Source: an uncultured Collinsella sp.
GTDB taxonomy: Bacteria; Actinomycetota; Coriobacteriia; Coriobacteriales; Coriobacteriaceae
Assembly: GCA_902470805.1 (NCBI GenBank)
Contig: CABRHX010000002.1
Coordinates: 62,001 to 126,000, forward strand
Direction: 5' to 3'
Length of the DNA: 64,000 nt
The notes below the pieces were generated by a model that was not told where the DNA came from, made no database searches, and was given only the letters and a program-made list of their open reading frames with translations. Made by a program: the position numbers and the translations under genes. This document shows positions 32,979 through 40,984 of this stretch, piece after piece; position 1 is the first letter of the stretch, and each line of letters opens with the position of its first letter.

Positions 32979-34682
32979 ATGTATCAGGGAGTCAACGCTT
33001 CCGAGGGCATCGGTATCGGCACCGTCATGGTCGCCGTCGATCCCGACTTGACGTTTGAGCCGCACGAGGTTGCTGATTCGGCAGCAGAGAAGGAGCGCTA
33101 TCAGTCCGCTCTTTCGGTCTTCTGCGAGAAGACCCAGGCTCAGGCCGACCACATGAAGGAGACGGTGGGCGAGGCCGAGGCCGAGATCATGAGCGGACAC
33201 ATTGTCCTGGCTCAGGACCCGGGCATGACCGACGCCATCAACGCCGCCATTGACGGCGGTACCTGCGCCGAGCAGGCGCTCATGGACACCTCGACCATGT
33301 TCGAGAACATGTTCCTGTCCATGGACGACGAGATGTTCCGTCTGCGCGCGGCCGACATCGCCGACATCCGCACCGGTATTCTGGCCGAGCTGCTGGGCAA
33401 GGAGGTCGTCGACCTCTCCGTCCTGCCCGAGAACACCGTCGTTGTCGTGCACGACCTCACGCCGTCCATGACCGCCACGATCGATAAGGCCCACGTTGCC
33501 GGTATCGTCACCGAGACCGGTGGCCGCACGTCGCACTCCGCGATCATTGCGCGTGCCCTCGAGATCCCGGCTGTCCTTTCGGTTTCCAACAGCTGCACCG
33601 CGCTGCGCAACGGTATGACCGTCGTCGTCGACGGTGGCAAGGGTATCGTCGAGGCCGATCCCGACGAGGAGACGCTCGCTGCCTACACCGCCAAGGCCGA
33701 GGCCTTCGCTGCCGAGAAGGCAGCCCTCGAGGCCTTCCGAGGCAAGCCGTCCGTGACTGCCGATGGCATCAAGAAGATCATCGCCTGCAACATCGGTAAC
33801 CCCGATGACGTGCCCAACGCGCTCGATCACGACGCGGAGGCCATCGGTCTGTTCCGCTCCGAGTTCCTGTTCATGGACTCTGCCGAGCTTCCTTCCGAGG
33901 AGGAGCAGTTCAACGCCTACCGTAAGGTCGCCAGCGCGCTCAAGGGTGCTCCGGTCATCATCCGTACGCTCGATGTGGGTGGCGACAAGGAGATTCCGTA
34001 TCTGCATATGGTCAAGGAAGACAACCCCTTCATGGGCTTTCGCGCCGTGCGTTACTGCCTGGCCAATCCCGACCAGTACAAGGTCCAGCTCCGCGCTCTG
34101 CTGCGCGCTAGCGCCTTCGGTGACGTCAAGATTATGATCCCGCTCGTCACCTGCGTCGAGGAGGTCTTGGCTGTCAAGGAGCTCGTCGAGCAGTGCAAGG
34201 CCGAGCTGACCGAAGAGGGTCGCAAGTTCAACGAGAACATCGAGGTCGGCATCATGGTCGAGACGCCCGCCGCTTCGCTGCTCGCAGACCGTCTTGCCGA
34301 GGTTGCCGACTTCTTCTCCATCGGCACCAACGACCTGATCGGCTACACCATGTGCGCCGACCGTGGCAACGACACCATCTCCAACCTGTACCAGGTGTAC
34401 TATCCCGCCGTGCTCCGCTCGCTCAAGAACATCATCGAGAGCGGCGTGAAGGCCGGCATCATGGTCGGTATGTGCGGCGAGGCCGCTGCCGATCCGCTGC
34501 TCGAGCCGCTGCTGATCAGCTGGGGCCTGGAGGAGTTCTCGATGAGCGCTCCGTCGATCCTGCGCGCCCGCAAGACCATCAGCCAGTGGACCAAGGCCGA
34601 GTGCGACGAGCTCGCCGAGAAGGCGCTCGCCTGCAACACCGCCGCCGAGGTCAAGGCACTGCTCGAGTCCGCAGCTCGCTAA
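32979..34682 (+). CDS. ptsI: PTS Enzyme I (phosphoenolpyruvate-protein phosphotransferase)
   Basis: This 567-residue cytosolic enzyme moves phosphate from phosphoenolpyruvate to HPr. The active histidine is about residue 186 in TGGRTSHSAIIAR. The TIM-barrel C-domain has LFRSEFLFM, the catalytic loop GTNDLIGYTM and the acid cysteine in GMCGEAA. The ATG at 32979 has GAGAGG seven bases upstream; the ATG two codons earlier is possible. It is part of the ptsH-ptsI-fruK group. Confidence 0.95.
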   Translation: MYQGVNASEGIGIGTVMVAVDPDLTFEPHEVADSAAEKERYQSALSVFCEKTQAQADHMKETVGEAEAEIMSGHIVLAQDPGMTDAINAAIDGGTCAEQALMDTSTMFENMFLSMDDEMFRLRAADIADIRTGILAELLGKEVVDLSVLPENTVVVVHDLTPSMTATIDKAHVAGIVTETGGRTSHSAIIARALEIPAVLSVSNSCTALRNGMTVVVDGGKGIVEADPDEETLAAYTAKAEAFAAEKAALEAFRGKPSVTADGIKKIIACNIGNPDDVPNALDHDAEAIGLFRSEFLFMDSAELPSEEEQFNAYRKVASALKGAPVIIRTLDVGGDKEIPYLHMVKEDNPFMGFRAVRYCLANPDQYKVQLRALLRASAFGDVKIMIPLVTCVEEVLAVKELVEQCKAELTEEGRKFNENIEVGIMVETPAASLLADRLAEVADFFSIGTNDLIGYTMCADRGNDTISNLYQVYYPAVLRSLKNIIESGVKAGIMVGMCGEAAADPLLEPLLISWGLEEFSMSAPSILRARKTISQWTKAECDELAEKALACNTAAEVKALLESAAR

Positions 34683-34699
34683 TTTGGTATCAGAGGTAA

Positions 34700-34729
34700 C
34701 CGCGTGGTTGGAATGGGCCGGCCACGCGG
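34700..34729 (+). repeat. Intercistronic hairpin between ptsI and the first pfkB-type gene
   Basis: CCGCGTGG (34700-34707) pairs with CCACGCGG (34722-34729). No T-run follows, so it is more likely an mRNA-stability element than a terminator. Confidence 0.5.
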
Positions 34730-34756
34730 CCCTCACATATACAGGGGGTACTGTAA

Positions 34757-35689
34757 ATGTTCTACACGCTAACCGCTAACCCGGCTGTCGACATGACGGT
34801 TTCGAGCTCTCCGCTCGAGCCCGACGAGAACGTCCGCACCGGCTCGGCCAGCTACACGGCTAACGGCAAGGGCCTCGACGTGTCCTTCGCCTTTAAGAAG
34901 ATGGGCGTCGACACCGTCGCGCTCGGCTTCTTCGCCGGCTTCACGGGCAAGTTCATCGTCGAGGAGGTCATGAACCTGGGCTGCCTCTGCCGCCCGGTCT
35001 GGACCGACGGTATCACGCGCATTAACACCTACGTCAACGATGGCCAGCACGAGTACGGCATCCTGAACCCGGGTGCTCCGATCACGCCGCAGCACCAGGA
35101 GGAGCTCTACAACATCCTGGACACCGCGGGCGATCTCGAGTGCCTGATCGTTTCCGGCTCCGTTCCTCCCAAAGCTACGCCTGACTTCCTGGCTAAGGTC
35201 ATGGAGCACGCTCAGGCTCGTGGCGCCGACGTCGTCCTGGACCTGTCCTCCGACAAGCTCAAGGAGCTCGCTCACAAGAAGCCTCTGCTCATCAAGCCGA
35301 ACCATCACGAGATGAAGGCCATCTTCGGCGTGCCGGTCGACACCGACGACGAGGTCCGCGTTGCCATGAAGATGGCTCACGACGCTGGCGTTCAGAACGT
35401 GCTGCTCACCCGTGGTAGCCGCGGCGACGCTTACTTCTCCAACGGCGAGGACATCTGGTACGCCAAGCGTGAGTTCAACATCAAGCTGGTTTCTTCTGTC
35501 TGCGCCGGCGACTGCACCCTCGCTGCGTTCCTGCACAAGTGGTACAGGGATCGCGACAACGTCGAGGAGGCCATGAAGCTCGCTATGGCCACCGGCGCCA
35601 ACGTTGCCGAGTCCGTCGGCATCGGCGACTTCGGTCACGTCGATGAGTACAGCAAGCGCGTTGCTGTCCGCAAGCTCGATCGTCAGTAA
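34757..35689 (+). CDS. PfkB-family hexose kinase, 1-phosphofructokinase-like (copy 1)
   Basis: This 310-residue ribokinase-fold sugar kinase has the FruK/LacC N-terminus YTLTANPAVDMTV, then NGKGLDVSFAFKKMG and GFFAGFTGKFI, and near the end the anion-hole/base motif VCAGDCTLAAF with the catalytic aspartate. It probably phosphorylates fructose 1-phosphate from the adjacent EII to fructose 1,6-bisphosphate; tagatose-6-phosphate kinase is possible. AGGGGG precedes the ATG. It is followed by a terminator and then a paralogue. Confidence 0.83.
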   Translation: MFYTLTANPAVDMTVSSSPLEPDENVRTGSASYTANGKGLDVSFAFKKMGVDTVALGFFAGFTGKFIVEEVMNLGCLCRPVWTDGITRINTYVNDGQHEYGILNPGAPITPQHQEELYNILDTAGDLECLIVSGSVPPKATPDFLAKVMEHAQARGADVVLDLSSDKLKELAHKKPLLIKPNHHEMKAIFGVPVDTDDEVRVAMKMAHDAGVQNVLLTRGSRGDAYFSNGEDIWYAKREFNIKLVSSVCAGDCTLAAFLHKWYRDRDNVEEAMKLAMATGANVAESVGIGDFGHVDEYSKRVAVRKLDRQ

Positions 35690-35717
35690 TCGAAACGCGA
35701 CATATTCGTGCGCATGC

Positions 35718-35747
35718 GGCGCCCCGGTTTCGGCTGGGGTGCCTTTT
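35718..35747 (+). terminator. Intrinsic terminator between the two pfkB-type genes
   Basis: GGCGCCCC (35718-35725) pairs with GGGGTGCC, with one G-U pair, followed by TTTTT. Confidence 0.8.
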
Positions 35748-35877
35748 TGTTCCGCCACGGGGGAGAGGTGTCCCGCCGTACTTCATCGCTTCCACACCGT
35801 TCACCGAGTTGTCCTAGCCTTTTACCGATGCGTGGAATATACTTTCATTAACACGTTGTTTCGTGAAAGGAACATTC

Positions 35878-36810
35878 ATGATTTACACGCTCACTGCAAA
35901 TCCCGCCATTGACTACAACATCGCCTGCGACGGCCTTGCTGCCAACACCGTCACGCGTACTCGCAACGCCGTCTATACGCCCAACGGCAAGGGCCTCAAC
36001 GTCTCGTTTACGCTTGACCACTACGGTGTCGACACCACGATCCTGGGCTTCTTCGCTGGCTTCTCGGGCGAGTTCATCGTCAAGGGCGCCGAGGCCCTGG
36101 GCGTGCCCGTCAAGCCCGTGTGGACCGACGGCATCACGCGCGTCAACGTCTTCCTCAATGCCGGCCCCGACACCGAGTACAACATGGTCAACGCCGGTGC
36201 CGCCATCAACGAGGCCAATGAGCAGGAGATGTTTGAGCTCATCGATTCGCTCGATGACATGACCTGCCTGGTAATCAGTGGCTCGCTGCCTCCCAACACT
36301 TCCGAGGGCTTCCTGGCCGAGGTTCTGCGCCGCGTCAAGGCCAAGGGTGCCGAGTTCGTTCTCGACATTTCGAGCCATCAGCTGGCAGATCTCATTGCCA
36401 TGGAGCCGCTGCTGATCAAGCCCAATGACGACGAGTTGCTCGATATCTTTGGCATTAAGGTGAGCGGTGGCGACGATGAGTCCGTCAAGGGCGCTATGGC
36501 TGAGCTTCATGCCAAGGGCGCCAAGAACGTGCTGCTGACCCTCGGCGGCGCCGGTGCGTACTTCTCCAACGGCAAGCACATCTGGTTTGCTAACCGCACC
36601 TTCGACGTCAAGCTGCTGTCGACGGTGTGTGCCGGCGATTCCTCGCTCGCTGCCTTCCTGTCCGTGTGGCATGACGCCCCCGAGCGCGTCGAGGATGCCC
36701 TGCGCCTGTCGATGGCCACCGGCGCCAACGTGGTCGAGTGCCCCGGTTTGGGCGATTTTGCCAAGGTGGACGAATATAAGAAGCACATCGAGGTTCGCCA
36801 GGTCTGCTAG
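35878..36810 (+). CDS. PfkB-family hexose kinase, 1-phosphofructokinase-like (copy 2)
   Basis: This 310-residue paralogue of the gene just upstream has the same landmarks: YTLTANPAIDYNI, NGKGLNVSFTLDHYG, GFFAGFSGEFIV and VCAGDSSLAAF with the catalytic aspartate. Identity to copy 1 looks moderate along the whole length, so the duplication is old. It has its own upstream region and terminator, which suggests separate regulation. Substrates may differ between the copies (fructose 1-phosphate against tagatose 6-phosphate). AAAGGA precedes the ATG at 35878. Confidence 0.82.
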   Translation: MIYTLTANPAIDYNIACDGLAANTVTRTRNAVYTPNGKGLNVSFTLDHYGVDTTILGFFAGFSGEFIVKGAEALGVPVKPVWTDGITRVNVFLNAGPDTEYNMVNAGAAINEANEQEMFELIDSLDDMTCLVISGSLPPNTSEGFLAEVLRRVKAKGAEFVLDISSHQLADLIAMEPLLIKPNDDELLDIFGIKVSGGDDESVKGAMAELHAKGAKNVLLTLGGAGAYFSNGKHIWFANRTFDVKLLSTVCAGDSSLAAFLSVWHDAPERVEDALRLSMATGANVVECPGLGDFAKVDEYKKHIEVRQVC

Positions 36811-36831
36811 CCGCATCGATACATCGTTGCC

Positions 36832-36868
36832 GAACACCCGCTTTGGATTACCAAGGCGGGTGTTTTTT
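36832..36868 (+). terminator. Intrinsic terminator after the second pfkB-type gene
   Basis: AACACCCGC pairs with GCGGGTGTT around a loop with an extra GG/CC pairing, followed by TTTTTT. Confidence 0.85.
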
Positions 36869-37005
36869 GCGCGCTGAACATATGTGGTGTCTGCTGTCTC
36901 GTTTTATCTAATCAACGACGCGATTGCGTGTGCGCGCTTTCTCGTTTCTTGTTAGACTTCTTGAGAACCATCGATTAACGCTCACAAGTGCAGGAGGCCA
37001 TAGGC

Positions 37006-38400
37006 ATGTGCAATGTTTCGCTCAACGGTACGCAACCGTCCGATGCGTCCCTACGCGTCCTGCGCGCGCTTGAGGCGGCTGGTCTTGAGGCTTGGTACGT
37101 GGGCGGTTGGGTGCGCGACGCCCTGATGGGGTGCCCCAGCCACGATGTTGATATGTGCTGTAGCGGCCTGTGGCAGGAGTCCAAGGCGGCGCTTGAGGCC
37201 GCCGGCATCGTGGTTGTGGAGTCGGGCATTAAATTTGGAGGAATCACGGCTATTTCCGATGGCGAGCGTATCGAGGTCACCACGTACCGTCTGGATGGCT
37301 TCTATACCGATGGGCGCCATCCTCAGAGCGTCGAGCGCGCCGCCTCGCTCGAGGACGATCTGGCGCGCCGCGACTTTACCGTCAACGCCATGGCCTGGCA
37401 TCCCGAGCGCGGGCTTGTCGACCGCTACGACGGCCAGGGTGACTTGGAGCGCAAGCTGATTCGCGCTGTCGGCGATCCCAAGCGTCGTTTTAACGAGGAC
37501 GCGCTTCGCATGCTGCGCGCGGTGCGTTTTGCCTGCCGTCTCGATTTTATGATCGAGCCTAAGACCAAACAGGCGCTTGCCGAGTGCGCGCCGCTGCTCG
37601 ATGCCGTGGCACGCGAGCGCGTGGGCATTGAGCTCGAAGGCATTCTTTCGACCGGCCACGGGGGAGACGCGATGCTCCGCTATCCCGAGCTCATCTGCGC
37701 CGCCGTGCCCGAGTTGACTGCGGGTCGCGGGTTTGATCAGCGCAGTGTCTATCATGCGTTTAACGTCTACGTGCATATCGCCCGTGTGCTGACGGTGGCG
37801 GGGGAGCTCGCGCTGTGTGACGGCGTCGCGCCCTCGTCGAGCCTTATGTGGGCGGCGTTTTTGCACGATGTGTCCAAGCCCGAGTGCTTCACGGTCGACC
37901 ATGCCGGTAGCGGACACTTCTACGGTCATCCCGAGCTCGGCGCCAAGAAGGCGCGCGTCATTATGGATCGCCTGGCGCTCTCGCACGACTTGGTGCGCGA
38001 CGTGTGCCTGCTCATCAAATACCATGACAAGCCGCTGCGCCCCGAGCGCTCCTGTCTGCTCAATATGATGCGCGCGCTTTCGGGTGAGGGCGTCGACACG
38101 GCCCGCCTGATTGACGAGCTCATGGACCTTAAGCGTGCCGACACACTTGGCAAGGCCCCGTCGTGCTTCTATTACGTTGAGACGATTGAGGAGATGCGCG
38201 CGATGGCGCACGAGCTGCTGAGGGCGGGGGAGCCCTATACGCTCAAGATGCTCGCCATCAACGGCGGCGACCTGATCCGTGCTGGAGTCAAGCCCGGGCC
38301 GGAACTGGGGCAGCTTCTCAACTCCGCCCTCGACGCCGTGATCGAAGACAACATTCCCAACGATCGCGAAGCTCTTTTGGTCCATCTCAACTTGAATTAG
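37006..38400 (+). CDS. CCA-adding tRNA nucleotidyltransferase / poly(A) polymerase family, with HD domain
   Basis: This 464-residue class II nucleotidyltransferase has WYVGGWVRDALMG followed by the catalytic DVDM, then RRDFTVNAMAW, RRFNEDALRMLRAVRFA and an HD-type domain (FLHDVSKPECF) after residue 280. Such proteins add or repair the tRNA 3' CCA. AGGAGG lies upstream of the ATG at 37006. The adjacent tRNA genes already encode CCA, so a repair role suits those. Confidence 0.9.
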   Translation: MCNVSLNGTQPSDASLRVLRALEAAGLEAWYVGGWVRDALMGCPSHDVDMCCSGLWQESKAALEAAGIVVVESGIKFGGITAISDGERIEVTTYRLDGFYTDGRHPQSVERAASLEDDLARRDFTVNAMAWHPERGLVDRYDGQGDLERKLIRAVGDPKRRFNEDALRMLRAVRFACRLDFMIEPKTKQALAECAPLLDAVARERVGIELEGILSTGHGGDAMLRYPELICAAVPELTAGRGFDQRSVYHAFNVYVHIARVLTVAGELALCDGVAPSSSLMWAAFLHDVSKPECFTVDHAGSGHFYGHPELGAKKARVIMDRLALSHDLVRDVCLLIKYHDKPLRPERSCLLNMMRALSGEGVDTARLIDELMDLKRADTLGKAPSCFYYVETIEEMRAMAHELLRAGEPYTLKMLAINGGDLIRAGVKPGPELGQLLNSALDAVIEDNIPNDREALLVHLNLN

Positions 38401-38430
38401 CTACCTAGTTTACCTGCGTGTTCCATAACC

Positions 38431-38449
38431 TGCCGACAATTTTTCGGCA
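38431..38449 (+). terminator. Weak hairpin after the CCA-adding enzyme gene
   Basis: TGCCGA and TCGGCA form a six-pair stem around a T-rich loop, but only a broken T tract follows. It is a low-confidence terminator. Confidence 0.3.
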
Positions 38450-38464
38450 ATTTGGAATTTCTTC

Positions 38465-38493
38465 TTGCGCTGACGTTTTTTGTCCCGTAATAT
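38465..38493 (+). promoter_or_regulatory. Promoter of the tRNA-Glu pair
   Basis: TTGCGC (38465-38470) and TAATAT (38488-38493) are exactly 17 bp apart and lie 35 bp before the first tRNA. Confidence 0.65.
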
Positions 38494-38527
38494 ATTTCCT
38501 CGCAGTACGGCAGTGCAGATGTCATGT

Positions 38528-38604
38528 GGCCCGTTCGTCTAGCGGTTTAGGACGCCGCCCTCTCAAGGCGGAGATCACCAGTTCGAATCTGGTACGGGCT
38601 ACCA
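38528..38604 (+). tRNA. tRNA-Glu (anticodon CTC), copy 1
   Basis: A full cloverleaf can be drawn: acceptor GGCCCGT with ACGGGCT, anticodon stem CCGCC/GGCGG around loop CTCTCAA (anticodon CTC, reads GAG) and T-arm ACCAG-TTCGAAT-CTGGT. The 3' CCA is encoded. Confidence 0.95.
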
Positions 38605-38626
38605 CTTCTTTTCTGCTGAGGCTTAT

Positions 38627-38703
38627 GGCCCGTTCGTCTAGCGGTTTAGGACGCCGCCCTCTCAAGGCGGAGATCACCAGTTCGAATCTGGTACGGGCTA
38701 CCA
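38627..38703 (+). tRNA. tRNA-Glu (anticodon CTC), copy 2
   Basis: It is identical to the copy 22 bp upstream over all 77 bases, including the encoded CCA. The two are probably cut from one transcript that ends at the terminator at 38714. Confidence 0.95.
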
Positions 38704-38713
38704 CGCATTTGAT

Positions 38714-38748
38714 ACCCGGGCTTCCCATGGAAGGCCGGGTTTTTTATT
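38714..38748 (+). terminator. Intrinsic terminator after the tRNA pair
   Basis: ACCCGG and CCGGGT pair around CTTCC/GGAAG, followed by a long T-run. Confidence 0.85.
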
Positions 38749-38853
38749 TTCAAACAACCGTCTGCAATTCCCGTTTGAACCAGAGCTTTGCGTTCTGCCT
38801 ATGGCCCTTACGGGTACAATAACCAAGATATTTTGACTGTTAGAAGGAGTCTC

Positions 38854-40161
38854 ATGACGGAGTCCTCTCAGCATACGTCTAAGCCCCAGGTCGAGGTTGA
38901 GGCCTCGGGCGGAGATGACAATAAGAGCGCACGCCGCGGCGCCATCTTTATCGGCGTCGTGCTGGTAGGTTATATCGTCTATCTGGTGGTAACCGGGCAG
39001 ATGGGGCAGTTTTGGGCCGCTATGTCGAGCGTCCAGGCGTCATGGCTCGTTGTCGCGTGTCTTTGCATGTTCATGTACCTGTTCTTTGGCATTGTGGCCT
39101 ATGCGATCGCCGTCTGGCTCGATCCCAATTCGCCCGTCGGCATCCGCGACCTGATCTCGGTCGAGGCGAGTGGCATCTTCTTTGGCAACCTGACGCCCAT
39201 GATGATGGGCTCGACTCCCGCCCAGATCTACCGCCTGACCAAGGCGGGCCAAAACGTGGGCGAGGCCGGCGCCACGCAATTCACGCGTTTTATCGTGTAC
39301 CAGTTTGGCCTGGTCGCCTGGGGCGCTATCCTGCTGCTCGCCCGTATGCCGTTTTTTGCCGAACGCTACGGCGACATGACGCTTCTGTGCGTCTTTAGCT
39401 TTGGTGGACACTGCTGCATCTTGCTTGGCATCTTCGCCGTCGCGCTCATGCCTAAGACCGTCACGCGCGTCGCCCATTGCATCATCAATTGGCTCGAGCG
39501 CATTGGTGTCTCGGCCACTAAGATCGAGGGTTGGCGCACGTTTGTCGATGGCGAGATCTACTCCTTCTCCGAGAAGTTCAAGCTTTCGGCCGGACATTTT
39601 TCTTCCATGCTGCTCACCGTGTTTATCACCATGCTGCAGCTCGCGTTTTTCTATCTGGTTCCGTATTTCCTGATGCTTGCCTTTGGCCACCACGAGGTCG
39701 ACTTTTTCTCGGTCATGGCCGCGAGCGCCTTTGTCCAGCTGTTGAGCTCTGCTGTTCCCCTGCCCGGTGGCACCGGCGGCGCCGAGGGTGGCTTCGCGCT
39801 GTTCCTAGGTCATTTCTTTGGGTCGGCTTCGACCGCCGGCTATCTGCTGTGGCGCCTCATTACGTTTATTGCGCCGACCATTTTGGCTGCGCCCCTGTTG
39901 GGCCTTAAGAGCGCCCACAACGAGAGCATCCATGCGCGCTGGGATCGCGTGATGCGCAAACTCGGCCGCACGCCTCAGACGCCCTCTGCGCCCACTAAGC
40001 CGCACCCCACGAATGCTGTTACCGTTGATCCCAAGAAGCACGCTCAGAAGGCTTCTGGGACCGCAAAGCCGGCTCATAAGGCCTATGTGCGTCAGACAGG
40101 AGACGGTATTCGCGTATCTCCGTCGGCACTCAATAAGAAGAAGCACCCTAAGTCGCAGTAG
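38854..40161 (+). CDS. Flippase-like / lysylphosphatidylglycerol synthase transmembrane domain protein (UPF0104)
   Basis: This 435-residue polytopic membrane protein has about eight helices. The family landmarks are GIFFGNLTPMMMGSTPAQIYRL and LSSAVPLPGGTGGAEGGFAL, whose glutamate is conserved. These match the integral membrane domain shared by UPF0104 proteins and MprF flippase halves. A basic, Lys/Pro-rich cytosolic tail of about 75 residues follows. There is no LPG-synthase catalytic domain, so it may flip or carry lipid-linked molecules; the substrate is unknown. AGAAGGAG precedes the ATG at 38854. Confidence 0.8.
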   Translation: MTESSQHTSKPQVEVEASGGDDNKSARRGAIFIGVVLVGYIVYLVVTGQMGQFWAAMSSVQASWLVVACLCMFMYLFFGIVAYAIAVWLDPNSPVGIRDLISVEASGIFFGNLTPMMMGSTPAQIYRLTKAGQNVGEAGATQFTRFIVYQFGLVAWGAILLLARMPFFAERYGDMTLLCVFSFGGHCCILLGIFAVALMPKTVTRVAHCIINWLERIGVSATKIEGWRTFVDGEIYSFSEKFKLSAGHFSSMLLTVFITMLQLAFFYLVPYFLMLAFGHHEVDFFSVMAASAFVQLLSSAVPLPGGTGGAEGGFALFLGHFFGSASTAGYLLWRLITFIAPTILAAPLLGLKSAHNESIHARWDRVMRKLGRTPQTPSAPTKPHPTNAVTVDPKKHAQKASGTAKPAHKAYVRQTGDGIRVSPSALNKKKHPKSQ

Positions 40162-40210
40162 GGCAGTCGTGCGTTCTTCATGATGCGAGGCATATTTGTG
40201 CTGTATGGGG

Positions 40211-40234
40211 GATAATCCTCTTACGTAGATTATC
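40211..40234 (+). promoter_or_regulatory. Inverted-repeat operator candidate upstream of the tetR-family gene
   Basis: GATAATC (40211-40217) and GATTATC (40228-40234) are perfect inverted copies separated by 10 bp, 44 bp before the TetR start. The layout fits autoregulation by a TetR dimer. Confidence 0.5.
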
Positions 40235-40277
40235 TCTCATCTGTTGATGAATGCTCGCATATCGAAGGGACACGCCC

Positions 40278-40889
40278 ATGGCAACCAGCAAACCGCGTCT
40301 TGATCGTCGCATCGTTCGCAGCCGTAATGCCATCCTTTCGGCTTTCGAGCGCCTGCTCATGGAAAAGCCGCTGGCAGACATTACGGTGAGTGCCATCGCG
40401 CGCGAGGCCAATGTCGACCGCAAGACCTTTTACGTTCACTTTGGTACGGTTGACGGCCTGCTCGATGCCATTGCCGTCGATGTGGTGGAGATGATTGTCG
40501 ACTCAGTCGAGAAAACGCTTGCTTCCATGGACGGTGACACCAACGAGCGCGCCCTGAGCGCGGCGGCGACCTTCTTTAAAACCGTTAACGAGGCACTGTG
40601 CAACAACTTGGTGCTCAATCGTCAGCTGATCGAGAATATTCCGCTCGATGATTTCATGGCTCGTCTTCGTGCGCCGCTCGAGCACGAGATTGCCGAGCGA
40701 GATCTGCTGCCCCAAGGTCTCAAGGACGAAATGTTCGACTACTATCTGGCGTTTTTGCTGTCGGGTATTATCGGTATCTATCGCACGTGGGCGCTGTCTG
40801 ACGGCTCGGTTCCTATCGAGCGCGTCTCTGAGGTCGCCAACGATCTGACTCTTAATGGCCTGTCGAGTCTGGAATCTCGCTTGGATTAG
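40278..40889 (+). CDS. TetR-family transcriptional regulator
   Basis: This 203-residue protein has an N-terminal TetR-type helix-turn-helix domain. The recognition helix region is EKPLADITVSAIAREANVDR followed by KTFYVHFG. The all-helical C-terminal domain contains FYLAFLLSGIIGIYRTW-like hydrophobic sequence (DYYLAFLLSGIIGIYRTW) as in AcrR/DhaS-type regulators. The ligand is unknown. GAAGGGA precedes the ATG. It is the last core gene before the transposase fragment and cobalamin island. Confidence 0.85.
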   Translation: MATSKPRLDRRIVRSRNAILSAFERLLMEKPLADITVSAIAREANVDRKTFYVHFGTVDGLLDAIAVDVVEMIVDSVEKTLASMDGDTNERALSAAATFFKTVNEALCNNLVLNRQLIENIPLDDFMARLRAPLEHEIAERDLLPQGLKDEMFDYYLAFLLSGIIGIYRTWALSDGSVPIERVSEVANDLTLNGLSSLESRLD

Positions 40890-40891
40890 GC

Positions 40892-40984
40892 CTAGTTGGG
40901 CTCGTCGGCGTGGAAATTCCTGTTCCTGAGGTTCTCCGGCGCCTTGGAGACCTTGCCGGCGTAGGAGCTGTAGCCTGAGGATCC
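40892..40984 (-). pseudogene. IS3-family transposase (OrfB) fragment
   Basis: Reading the minus strand from 40984 gives about 30 residues, GYSSYAGKVSKAPENL followed by FHADEPN, then a stop. This matches the IS3/IS150 OrfB stretch YSSY.G..S.APENL...DFHA..PN, which normally continues into the WLTDITEF catalytic region. The start and the whole DDE domain are missing. The fragment abuts the stop of the ABC ATPase gene and marks the left edge of the cobalamin island. Confidence 0.65.

Noticed and set aside
38528..38703. Direct repeats at 99-bp spacing, possible CRISPR-like array
   Set aside because: The repeats are full tRNA-Glu genes; only two copies exist and no array follows.
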